DNA of 5,669 nt from an uncultured Propionivibrio sp. (lineage in GTDB: Bacteria > Pseudomonadota > Gammaproteobacteria > Burkholderiales > Rhodocyclaceae). The number at the start of each line of letters is the position of its first letter. Positions within the stretch are counted from its first letter, which is position 1. The stretch covers positions 1 through 5,669 of the forward strand of contig CALHZD010000057.1 in assembly GCA_938040985.1 (NCBI GenBank), written 5' to 3'. The notes beneath the pieces were generated by a model. That model did no database searches. It was not told the DNA's origin and saw nothing but the letters and a program-made list of their open reading frames with translations. The translations under genes were made by a program, and so were the position numbers. This document shows, one piece after another, positions 1-5,630 of the stretch.

Positions 1-50
1 TTTCTTTGGCGAGGCAAAGAAAGTCAGCGGGGCGCGCTGCCGCTCAGCGC
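1..50. repeat. Two small intergenic hairpins at window start
   Basis: A perfect 8-bp inverted repeat, TTTCTTTG (1-8) with CAAAGAAA (15-22), encloses a 6-base loop. A perfect 6-bp inverted repeat follows, GCGCTG (34-39) with CAGCGC (45-50), with a 5-base loop. Neither is followed by a T-run on either strand, so an intrinsic terminator is not supported. No gene could be supported in 1-120. The short open frames there have no start with a ribosome binding site and no recognisable motif. The stretch may be the edge of an interspersed repeat that begins outside the window. Confidence 0.5.
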
Positions 51-120
51 TACAGATTCAAAAAAGCTCCAACGGTAGAAATCAAAGCGCATGCTGTGGC
101 GATTCTTATTTTTTGTTTTA

Positions 121-250
121 GGGTACCTGCCTGCTAGCCCGCGTAAACAGGGCATCTCCGGGCAGCCTACCCGCCAGCCCTTTATTTATAAGGGTTTCAG
201 AGGTGACTACCCGGAAACACCCTATCTACGCGGGGTTGCGGGCAGCCCTT
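121..250. repeat. Left palindrome array (about 40-bp period)
   Basis: Short palindromes of the form CCC-(9 to 11 bases)-GGG recur at 138-152, 178-194 and 220-234, so unit starts are 40 and 42 bp apart. The segments between them also tend to form small stems, for example the TTTC...GAAA segment at 195-217. Positions 144-244 align without gaps to 5444-5544 on the same strand, with about 78 of 101 bases identical by eye. The longest identical block is the 16 bases from 144 to 159. The palindromic cores are kept better than the linkers, which suggests that structure is being preserved. This is not a CRISPR array, because the repeats are too short and too divergent. The role is unknown; a REP-like or MITE-like intergenic repeat is the best description. 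Confidence 0.7.
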
Positions 251-267
251 TTAAAAACTAGACAATC

Positions 268-330
268 TATAGCGGCTCGACGTTGCAAAAGACAAGGCGA
301 GCCAGCGCGGTATTCCGGCCGGACGTAGAG
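268..330 (+). mobile_element. Partial Correia-like (CREE) miniature element
   Basis: The segment begins with TATAGCGG (268-275), and 268-300 matches the reverse complement of 5338-5370 at about 30 of 33 bases. It therefore shares one terminal inverted repeat plus the GACAAGGCGA subterminal block with the complete element beyond btuD, in the opposite orientation. The same subterminal block is typical of Correia repeat enclosed elements of Neisseria, which end in TATAGTGG. I cannot find the opposite terminus (a CCGCTATA-like end) before cbiB, so this copy looks truncated or heavily diverged. Its right boundary near 330 is approximate. Family membership is recalled from memory, not from a search. 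Confidence 0.55.
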
Positions 331-368
331 GCGCTTTATTTCGCGGCACGCCGGGCTGTGGCCTACGG

Positions 369-400
369 GGCGGCATCGCACTAAAATAGGCGGCATTGCA
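369..400 (+). promoter_or_regulatory. 12-bp direct repeat, possible operator upstream of cbiB
   Basis: GGCGGCATcGCA (369-380) and GGCGGCATtGCA (389-400) match at 11 of 12 bases. They start 20 bp apart, close to two DNA helical turns, so both copies would face the same side. The AT-rich spacer contains TAAAAT at 382-387, which resembles a -10 box, but I see no convincing -35 box at the right distance. The repeat ends 70 bp before the cbiB start. It could be an operator for a DNA-binding regulator, or a chance relic of the adjoining repeat sequence. No regulator can be named from this window. Confidence 0.3.
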
Positions 401-433
401 TCTGCATTGAATATGGCAGAAGCTTCCGCCGAT

Positions 434-470
434 TGTTTTTCGCTTTCTTTTCTGTTTTTTCATTGCTCCC
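434..470 (+). promoter_or_regulatory. Pyrimidine-rich leader before cbiB, no Shine-Dalgarno
   Basis: Only 5 of the 37 bases immediately before the cbiB ATG are purines, and there is no GGAG-like motif. The other operon genes have recognisable purine-rich sites before their starts. A U-rich, unstructured leader can support initiation through ribosomal protein S1, which is established for other enterobacterial mRNAs. That it does so here is an inference. Alternatively the transcript may start very close to the ATG. Confidence 0.4.
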
Positions 471-1496
471 ATGTCTGATTTTTTTCCTTCGTGGTTTTCC
501 ATTCCGCTGCTGCCCGCCTCGCTTTGGCTGCCGACGGCGGCGCTGGCCGCCGTCCTGCTCGATCGCTTTCTCGGCGAGCTGCCGCGCTTTCATCCGCTGG
601 TCGGCTTTGGCGCATTCGTCGATCTGCTCGAAAAGCTGCTGAACCCGTCGCCGCAGCGGGGCGACAATGCGCTGGAAAGCCGCTTCATCGGCCTGCTCGC
701 CTGGGGGACGGCGGTGCTGCCGTGGGTGGCGCTGGCGGCTTGGCTGACCTGGCCGCGCAAGACGCCGATTAATTGGCTGTTCGACACGCTGCTGCTTTAT
801 TTTGCGCTGGGCGGGCGCAGTCTGACCGAGCACGCCGAGCGCGTCGCGCGCGATCTGGCCGCCGGCAATCTGGCGGCAGCGCGGCGGCACGTCGGCTGGA
901 TCGTGTCGCGCCGTACCGACGATCTGGACAAATCGGGCGTCGCCAGAGCAGCGGTGGAATCGACGCTGGAAAACGGCAACGACGCGATCTTCGGCACGCT
1001 GTTCTGGTTCGCGCTTTTTGGCGGCGCCGGCGCGGTGCTCTTCCGGCTGGCCAATACACTTGATGCGATGTGGGGCTACAAAAACGAACGCTTTCTGCAT
1101 TTTGGCTGGGCGGCGGCGCGCATTGACGATGTGCTTAACTTCATCCCCGCGCGGCTGACGGCGCTTTCCTACGCCGTGTGCGGCAATACGCGGCAGGCGC
1201 TCGATTGCTGGCGGCAGCAGGCCTCCGGCTGGGAAAGCCCGAACGCCGGGCCGGTCATGGCCGCCGGCGCGGGCAGCCTGGGCGTCGTGCTCGGCGGCGC
1301 GGCGATTTACCACGGCAATGTTGAAGAACGCCCGCCGCTGGGCGTCGGCCGGCCGCCGCGCGCTGAGGACATTTTCCGCGCCATCGCGCTGGTGCGCCAC
1401 AGCCTGATGCTGTGGGTCGGGCTGTTCCTGCTCGGCGGGGCGTTGATTGCCCTGCGTAACCTGATTGCCATTATCGGAGGCGCGGCCGGTGCTTGA
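471..1496 (+). CDS. cbiB: Adenosylcobinamide-phosphate synthase (CbiB; CobD in Pseudomonas naming)
   Basis: This 341-residue integral membrane protein of the CbiB/CobD family amide-links (R)-1-amino-2-propanol phosphate to the propionate f of adenosylcobyric acid, giving adenosylcobinamide phosphate, late in cobalamin biosynthesis. Family features are visible in order: HPLVGFG (41-47), RSLTEHA (116-122), RRTDDLDKSG (147-156), VESTLEN (162-168), NTLDAMWGYKNER (195-207), FGWAAARIDD (211-220), FIPARLTA (224-231) and SPNAGPVMAAGAG (256-268). Hydrophobic stretches lie near 12-30, 72-94, 173-193, 258-279 and 311-336. The length is close to the usual 300-330. ATG 471 is chosen because the family N-terminus fits and no earlier in-frame start is plausible, although no Shine-Dalgarno motif precedes it. 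It is first in the operon, and its stop overlaps the next gene, whose product makes its substrate. The symbol cobD is ambiguous between naming schemes. Identification is confident; the exact start is less so. Confidence 0.93.
   Translation: MSDFFPSWFSIPLLPASLWLPTAALAAVLLDRFLGELPRFHPLVGFGAFVDLLEKLLNPSPQRGDNALESRFIGLLAWGTAVLPWVALAAWLTWPRKTPINWLFDTLLLYFALGGRSLTEHAERVARDLAAGNLAAARRHVGWIVSRRTDDLDKSGVARAAVESTLENGNDAIFGTLFWFALFGGAGAVLFRLANTLDAMWGYKNERFLHFGWAAARIDDVLNFIPARLTALSYAVCGNTRQALDCWRQQASGWESPNAGPVMAAGAGSLGVVLGGAAIYHGNVEERPPLGVGRPPRAEDIFRAIALVRHSLMLWVGLFLLGGALIALRNLIAIIGGAAGA
1476..1480 (+). promoter_or_regulatory. Strong ribosome binding site fixing the cobD/cobC start
   Basis: GGAGG lies inside the end of cbiB, with 8 bases between it and the GTG at 1489. 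This supports GTG 1489 as the start over the in-frame TTG at 1465, which would lie before the site. It also implies translational coupling to cbiB. Confidence 0.8.
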
Positions 1497-2475
1497 ACAT
1501 GGCGGCAGACTGCGCGCCGCAGCGCAGCAATACGGTATTCCGCTCGTCGACTGGCTCGACCTGTCGACCGGCATCAACCCCGACACCTATCCGGTGCCGC
1601 CACTTGACCCGGCCTGCTGGAACCGCCTGCCGGAAGACAACGACGGGCTGGAAGCCGCCGCCGCAGGCTATTACGGCAGCGAGCGCCTGCTTGCCCTGCC
1701 CGGCTCACAGGCCGGCATCATGGGCTTGCCGGCGATGTTTCCCGCGCAAACCCTTGTCTGCGTTGCGCCGATTTACGAAGAACATCCGTATGCCTGGCAA
1801 CGCGCTGGGCACACGGTGCGCCGCCTGCCGACGCTGGCGCGCGCGCTGGCCGGGGCAACGCCGCTGGTTCTGCTGTGCAACCCGAACAACCCGACAGCAA
1901 CGGCGACGCCGCGCGCCGATCTGTGCGCTGCCGCCGACCAGCTGCACCGGCGCGGCGGCTGGCTGATCGTCGACGAAGCCTTTGCCGATGCCGAGCCGGA
2001 AAACAGCATCGTTTCCCTGGCTGGGAGCGACGCGGCGCCCAACCTGATCGTTCTACGCTCGCTCGGCAAATTCTTCGGCCTGGCAGGGGCGCGCGTCGGC
2101 TTTGTGTTCGCTGCGCCCGAAAAACTCGCCACGCTGCGCGAAATGCTCGGCCCCTGGCCGCTCGCGCATCCCTCGCGGGCGGTGGCGCGCCAGGCGCTGT
2201 GCGATACCGCCTGGCAGAAGGCCGCGCGACACCGCCTGATCGCCGGTTCACAACGGCTGGCCGGCATGCTCGCGCCACTCGGCGAAGTCGGCCGCACGGC
2301 GCTGTTTTGCACTCTGCACAGCCGGCGCACCGCCGAGCTGGCCGATCATTTTGCCCGTCACGCCATCCTCATCCGCCGCTTTGACGAACACGGCCTGCTC
2401 CGTTTCGGCCTGCCGGGCGCCGAAAGCGAATGGCAGCGTCTGCACACGGCGCTGGCCGCCTGTCCGAAAGGGTAA
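1489..2475 (+). CDS. cobD: L-threonine-O-3-phosphate decarboxylase (CobD/CobC)
   Basis: This 328-residue PLP enzyme of the class I/II aminotransferase fold decarboxylates L-threonine phosphate to (R)-1-amino-2-propanol O-2-phosphate, the arm that CbiB attaches. The N-terminus MLEHGGRLRAAA and the following DWLDLSTGINP are hallmarks of the CobC/CobD group. NPNNPT (131-136) supplies the conserved cofactor-contacting Asn. VDEAFAD holds D162, which pairs with the pyridine nitrogen. SLGKFFGLAG places the Schiff-base lysine at K194, and GARVGF follows it. The GTG start at 1489 is set by GGAGG 8 bases upstream and matches the family N-terminus; an in-frame TTG at 1465 would add 8 residues. The gene overlaps cbiB by 8 bp and ends 6 bp before btuF, so all three are probably cotranslated. 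The protein is called CobD in Salmonella and CobC in Pseudomonas denitrificans. No threonine kinase gene (pduX/bluE type) is present to supply its substrate. Confidence 0.9.
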   Translation: MLEHGGRLRAAAQQYGIPLVDWLDLSTGINPDTYPVPPLDPACWNRLPEDNDGLEAAAAGYYGSERLLALPGSQAGIMGLPAMFPAQTLVCVAPIYEEHPYAWQRAGHTVRRLPTLARALAGATPLVLLCNPNNPTATATPRADLCAAADQLHRRGGWLIVDEAFADAEPENSIVSLAGSDAAPNLIVLRSLGKFFGLAGARVGFVFAAPEKLATLREMLGPWPLAHPSRAVARQALCDTAWQKAARHRLIAGSQRLAGMLAPLGEVGRTALFCTLHSRRTAELADHFARHAILIRRFDEHGLLRFGLPGAESEWQRLHTALAACPKG

Positions 2476-2481
2476 TGCCGC

Positions 2482-3384
2482 ATGACGCCGAATAGACTTC
2501 TTTGGCTTTGCTTCTGGCTGCTGTCTGCATCGAGCGCGCTGGCCGCCGGCATCAGCGTGCGCGACGACACCGGCGCGACGGTCAGCTTGGCGCAGCCGGC
2601 GCAGCGCATCGTTACGCTGTCGCCACATCTGGCGGAAACCGTGTTTGCCGCTGGCGCGGGCGGACAGATTGTCGGCACGGTCGATTACAGCAACTATCCC
2701 GAAGCCGCCCGTCGCATCCCGCGCGTCGGCGGTTATTCGCGTTTCGATCTGGAAGCCGTGGTGGCGCTCAAACCCGATTTGATCATCGCCTGGGAAGGCG
2801 GGAATGCGCCGGCGCACCTGCAAAAACTGCGCCGCCTGGGGCTGCCGGTCTATCTGTCGCAGATCAACCGGCTCGAAGACATCGCCGGCGAAATCGAACG
2901 GATCGGTGCTCTAGCCGGCACCCGCCAGAGCGCGGATACGGCGGCGCGCACCTTCCGCCAGCGTCTGGCGGATTTGCAGGCGCGCTACGCCGGCCGCCCC
3001 GTGGTACGCACGTTTTACGAAGTCTGGCACCAGCCGCTGAAAACGATCGGCGGGCAACAGTTCATTTCCAGCGTCATCCGCCTGTGCGGCGGCGAAAACG
3101 TGTTCGGCACACTCACCGCCACGGCGCCGGATGTGACCGTCGAAGCCGTGCTGGCCGCCAACCCGGAAGCCATCATCGCCAGCGGCATGGGCGAAGCGCG
3201 CCCCGAATGGCTGGACGACTGGCAAGCGCGCCCCGGCCTGCTGGCCGCACAACGGAAAAACCTCTTTTTTATTCCGCCCGACCTGATCCAGCGCCACACG
3301 CCGCGCCTGCTCGACGCCGCCGAGCGGCTCTGCCAGCACCTCGAAACGGCGCGCAGCCGGCGGCCGGCGGGTAGCCGGCAATAG
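2482..3384 (+). CDS. btuF: Periplasmic vitamin B12-binding protein BtuF
   Basis: This 300-residue type III periplasmic binding protein (PF01497 class) captures corrinoid in the periplasm and delivers it to BtuC2D2. The N-terminus is a Sec signal peptide: R5, a hydrophobic core at 6-14, and ALA at 19-21 before A22 as the likely cleavage site. There is no lipobox cysteine, so the protein should be soluble. RIVTLSPHLAETVFA (42-56) begins the first lobe, ALKPDLIIAWEGGN (95-108) closes a Rossmann-like strand, and a second lobe follows a long helix. E91 (FDLEAV) and E221 (TVEAVL) are 130 residues apart, as are the E. coli BtuF glutamates 72 and 202 that dock on BtuC arginines. This supports BtuF over a siderophore-binding paralogue. 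ATG 2482 is preceded by AAGGG at 2468-2472. The last residues (about 290-300, Arg/Ser/Pro-rich) look like a tail outside the fold and are encoded partly in repetitive DNA. Confidence 0.88.
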   Translation: MTPNRLLWLCFWLLSASSALAAGISVRDDTGATVSLAQPAQRIVTLSPHLAETVFAAGAGGQIVGTVDYSNYPEAARRIPRVGGYSRFDLEAVVALKPDLIIAWEGGNAPAHLQKLRRLGLPVYLSQINRLEDIAGEIERIGALAGTRQSADTAARTFRQRLADLQARYAGRPVVRTFYEVWHQPLKTIGGQQFISSVIRLCGGENVFGTLTATAPDVTVEAVLAANPEAIIASGMGEARPEWLDDWQARPGLLAAQRKNLFFIPPDLIQRHTPRLLDAAERLCQHLETARSRRPAGSRQ

Positions 3385-3396
3385 GGAATAGGGAAC
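3380..3396 (+). repeat. Heptamer tandem repeat spanning btuF stop and btuC ribosome binding site
   Basis: AATAGGG occurs twice in tandem (3380-3386 and 3387-3393), followed by AAC. The btuF stop codon TAG (3382-3384) is in the first copy. GGGAA (3391-3395), the likely ribosome binding site of btuC, comes from the second copy and lies 6 bases before ATG 3402. Gain or loss of a copy would change the btuF-btuC spacing by 7 bp without changing the site-to-start distance. Confidence 0.6.
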
Positions 3397-3401
3397 AGCG
3401 C

Positions 3402-4403
3402 ATGCAAACTCGCCGCCGCGCCCTGCTGATTCTCGCCGCTCTGAGCCTATTGACCTTGATCAGCCTGCTGCTTGCGCTCTCGCTCGGCAATGTTCCTCTC
3501 GGGCTGAGGGAGGCGCTCGCCGCCCTGTTCGGGCGCGGCGAGGGGATGGCGGTTGAGGTCGTGCGCAGTCTGCGCCTGCCGCGCGCCCTGGCCGGGCTGG
3601 CCTGCGGCGGCCTGCTCGCCGTCTCCGGTGCGCTGTTGCAGGTGCTGCTGCGCAATCCGCTGGCTGATCCGTATGTACTCGGCATTTCCGGCGGCGCCAG
3701 CGTCGGCGCCCTGCTCGTCATGCTTCTCGGCCTGACCGGCGGCATCGGCGTCGGCGCGGCGGCGTTCTGCGGCGCGCTAGCCGCCATGTTCATGGTCTTC
3801 GGCCTGGCGCACGGCAACGGCGGCTGGACACAGACGCGGCTGCTGCTCACCGGCGTCATCGTCGCCTCCGGCTGCGGCGCTGCCGTGGCGCTGATGCTGT
3901 CGATCGCGCCGGACTACAAGCTGCACGGCATGCTGTTCTGGCTGATGGGCGATCTCTCGCAGGCAGGCAATCCGGCGCCGGGGCTGGGGGCGCTGGCGCT
4001 GATCGTTCTGGTGACGCTGCCCGTTGCGCGCGAACTCAATCTGCTGGCGCGCAACGCCGATCTGGCGCAAACGCTCGGCGTCGAAATCGGCCGTCTGCGG
4101 CTTGCCGTTTACGTCATCGCTTCGCTGGCAACCGCTACCGCCGTGACACAGGTCGGCTCGGTCGGCTTCATCGGCCTGATCGTGCCGCACCTCACCCGCC
4201 TGGCCGTCGGCAACGACCAGCGCATTCTGCTGCCGGCCTCGGCGCTGGCGGGCGGCAGCTTGCTGATGGTTGCCGATACGCTGGCGCGCACGCTCATCGC
4301 GCCGCAGCAACTGCCCGTCGGCGTGCTGACCGCGCTGATCGGCGTGCCCGTTTTTCTGTTTCTGCTCTCGCGCGACCCGCACGCTTCTTCCGCGCATTCT
4401 TGA
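3402..4403 (+). CDS. btuC: Vitamin B12 ABC transporter permease BtuC
   Basis: This 333-residue inner-membrane permease of the FecCD/BtuC family forms a homodimer that lets corrinoid pass from BtuF into the cytoplasm. The strongly hydrophobic sequence is consistent with the family's ten helices. Diagnostic motifs are LRLPRALAG (57-65), SGALLQ (75-80), LRNPLADPYVLGISGGAS (83-100), GSVGFIGLIVPHLTR (252-266) and PVGVLTALIGVPVFLFLL (305-322). The segment LLARNADLAQTLGV (214-227) matches the cytoplasmic coupling loop that contacts the ATPase. The length fits the usual 320-340. ATG 3402 has GGGAA 6 bases upstream and sits 17 bp after btuF. The family also transports iron siderophores and heme. Cobalamin specificity is inferred from the BtuF features and from cbiB and cobD in the same operon. 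Confidence 0.9.
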   Translation: MQTRRRALLILAALSLLTLISLLLALSLGNVPLGLREALAALFGRGEGMAVEVVRSLRLPRALAGLACGGLLAVSGALLQVLLRNPLADPYVLGISGGASVGALLVMLLGLTGGIGVGAAAFCGALAAMFMVFGLAHGNGGWTQTRLLLTGVIVASGCGAAVALMLSIAPDYKLHGMLFWLMGDLSQAGNPAPGLGALALIVLVTLPVARELNLLARNADLAQTLGVEIGRLRLAVYVIASLATATAVTQVGSVGFIGLIVPHLTRLAVGNDQRILLPASALAGGSLLMVADTLARTLIAPQQLPVGVLTALIGVPVFLFLLSRDPHASSAHS

Positions 4404-4419
4404 AAGAAGCGATGGGCAC

Positions 4420-4425
4420 AAAGGG
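4420..4425 (+). promoter_or_regulatory. Ribosome binding site favouring btuD start at 4433
   Basis: AAAGGG lies 7 bases before ATG 4433. The alternatives are ATG 4412 (only AAGAAG, too close) and TTG 4400, which overlaps the btuC stop by 4 bases without a good site. ATG 4442 has none. The choice of 4433 rests on this motif. Confidence 0.5.
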
Positions 4426-4432
4426 CAAGCCG

Positions 4433-5242
4433 ATGAAAACGATGGAATCTCCCCCCCTATCCGGCGACAAGCACGCGCCGATCCTGCAACTGCGCCGGTT
4501 GTCGGTCGGCATCGGTGAGCGCCGTTTCTGCCGCGACCTCGATCTGACCTTGCGGCCGGGAGAGCGGCTGGCGATTCTCGGACGCAACGGGACCGGCAAA
4601 TCGACGTTGCTCTCCGTGCTCACCGGGCTGCGCGCGCCGCTGTCCGGCGAAGTGCACCTGGCCGGACGCCCCTATGCCGCCTTCAGTGCGCGGCAGGCCG
4701 CGCAATTGCGCGGCTGGCTGCCGCAGGCGCAGCGCGACGCCTTTGCTTCGACGGTATTGGAAACGGCATTGATCGGCCGCCATCCGCACCTTGACCGCTG
4801 GAACTGGGAGTCGGAGGACGACGTGCGCATTGCCCGCACGGCGCTGACCGCCGTCGGGCTGGATGGCATGGAACGGCGCGACGTGCAAACGCTTTCCGGC
4901 GGCGAACGGCAGCGTCTGGCCGTCGCCACCCTGCTGGCGCAGTCGCCGCGCCTGTTTTTTCTTGACGAACCTTCGACCTACCTCGATCTGAAACACCAGA
5001 TCGCCGTGCTCGAAATTTTTGCGCGGGAAGCGCGCGAGCGCCAGGCCGCCGTTGTCATGGTGCTGCACGAACCGGCGCTGGCGGCGCGTTTTTGCGACCG
5101 GGCGCTGCTGATGTACGGCGACGGATGCGTCGATACCGGCAGCATTGCCGAGATGCTGACGGCCGAACGTTTATCCGCGCTGTTCGAGTATCCGCTGGCG
5201 CGCACAGAATGCGGCGGCTACGCCGGCTTTATCGCGCAGTAG
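4433..5242 (+). CDS. btuD: Vitamin B12 ABC transporter ATPase BtuD
   Basis: This cytoplasmic ATPase dimer powers BtuC-mediated corrinoid import. From ATG 4433 it has 269 residues, with every nucleotide-binding motif intact: Walker A GRNGTGKST (50-58), Q-loop Q98 (LPQAQRD), signature LSGGERQR (154-161), Walker B LFFLDEP with D178 and catalytic E179, D-loop-like TYLDLKH, and switch histidine H212 (VMVLHEP). The arrangement is that of the FepC/BtuD group of importers that partner FecCD permeases. The frame is open back to TTG 4400, which would give 280 residues and a 4-base overlap with the btuC stop; ATG 4412 would give 276. The first 15 or so residues are variable linker and do not settle the start. 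It is the last gene of the operon, and a terminal-inverted-repeat element begins 11 bases after its stop. Substrate specificity follows from its neighbours, because the ATPase sequence alone would fit a siderophore system as well. Confidence 0.9.
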   Translation: MKTMESPPLSGDKHAPILQLRRLSVGIGERRFCRDLDLTLRPGERLAILGRNGTGKSTLLSVLTGLRAPLSGEVHLAGRPYAAFSARQAAQLRGWLPQAQRDAFASTVLETALIGRHPHLDRWNWESEDDVRIARTALTAVGLDGMERRDVQTLSGGERQRLAVATLLAQSPRLFFLDEPSTYLDLKHQIAVLEIFAREARERQAAVVMVLHEPALAARFCDRALLMYGDGCVDTGSIAEMLTAERLSALFEYPLARTECGGYAGFIAQ

Positions 5243-5253
5243 CGCGCAAGCGG

Positions 5254-5374
5254 CTTCAATAACGACTTCCTTTGCCAAACCACGGTGCCGCTGTGTTGGC
5301 CTGGCCTGGCTGTACTCCTCGTACTGTCCGCGGCTTGTCGCCTTGTCTTTGGCAAAGTCGAGCCGCTATTGAAG
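5254..5374. mobile_element. 121-bp Correia-like (CREE) MITE downstream of btuD
   Basis: The ends form near-perfect terminal inverted repeats of about 26 bases: CTTCAATAACG... (5254-5279) against ...CGCTATTGAAG (5348-5374), both continuing into CTTTGCCAAA / TTTGGCAAAG. Read on the - strand, the interior contains GACAAGGCGACAAGCCGCGG, then ACAGTACGAGGAGTACAG, then an AGGCCAGGCCAAC block. This order closely resembles the short form of Neisseria Correia repeat enclosed elements (GACAAGGCGACGAAGCCGC, GTAC...GTAC, AAGGCGAGGCAAC). It encodes no protein, and the open frame across it is not credible. No target duplication is obvious; Correia elements duplicate only TA. In the btuD mRNA the ends would pair into a long stem that could act as a terminator, mRNA stabiliser or RNase III target. 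Structure is seen directly; the family link is from memory. Confidence 0.7.
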
Positions 5375-5400
5375 TATCTCGGAGGGGGTGCCCTGAACCC

Positions 5401-5550
5401 CCCTTATTTAGGGCGTTTCAGAAGAGGCGCCTGGAAACCCTTATAAACAGGGCATCTCCAGGCACCCTGCCTGCAAACACCCTATTTATAAGGGCTTCAG
5501 AGGTACCACCCCTGGGGTACCCTATCCACGCGGGTTTCCGAGCATATCCC
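5401..5550. repeat. Right palindrome array (about 40-bp period)
   Basis: Four CCC...GGG palindromes occur at 5401-5413, 5438-5452, 5480-5494 and 5520-5534, with starts 37, 42 and 40 bp apart. Linkers contain further stems: TTTCAG...CTGGAAA (5416-5437), the perfect CAGGCA-CCC-TGCCTG (5458-5472) and GGTACC...GGTACC (5502-5522). Positions 5444-5544 are the gap-free counterpart of 144-244 in the same orientation. The array has one more unit on its left than the copy upstream of the operon. No coding potential is credible. The open frame running 5272-5646 crosses the inverted-repeat element and this array, so it is an artefact of repeats. Confidence 0.7.
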
Positions 5551-5630
5551 TTTCGCGCATTCGATCACTACGAAGCGCCCAAAAACCCCTTAGGCGCAGC
5601 CGTAGGCGCGGGGCAGCTTGGCGGAAGCAA

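Noticed and set aside
126..134. ACCTGCCTG resembling part of the cobalamin riboswitch B12 box
   Set aside because: Only part of the box matches, it lies inside the repeat array, and the other conserved riboswitch motifs are absent.
382..387. TAAAAT as a -10 promoter box for cbiB
   Set aside because: No acceptable -35 hexamer lies 16-18 bases upstream, so a promoter is not called; it is mentioned only as part of the direct-repeat region.
1465..1488. TTG 1465 as start of cobD/cobC
   Set aside because: The GGAGG site at 1476-1480 lies downstream of this codon and is correctly spaced for GTG 1489, whose product begins with the family-typical MLEHGGRLR.
381..1586. Long 401-codon open frame on the - strand
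   Set aside because: It is a shadow of cbiB, Arg/Gln/Ala-rich as expected from the reverse of GC-rich codons, with no recognisable family and overlapping a clear CbiB on the + strand.
1718..2330. Several overlapping - strand open frames across cobD/cobC
   Set aside because: Their Arg/Ala-rich composition and lack of motifs mark them as antisense shadows of the PLP enzyme gene.
5401..5534. Regularly spaced repeats suggesting a CRISPR array
   Set aside because: The repeated cores are only 13-17 bases, differ from one another, and the linkers are themselves related. There are no cas genes.
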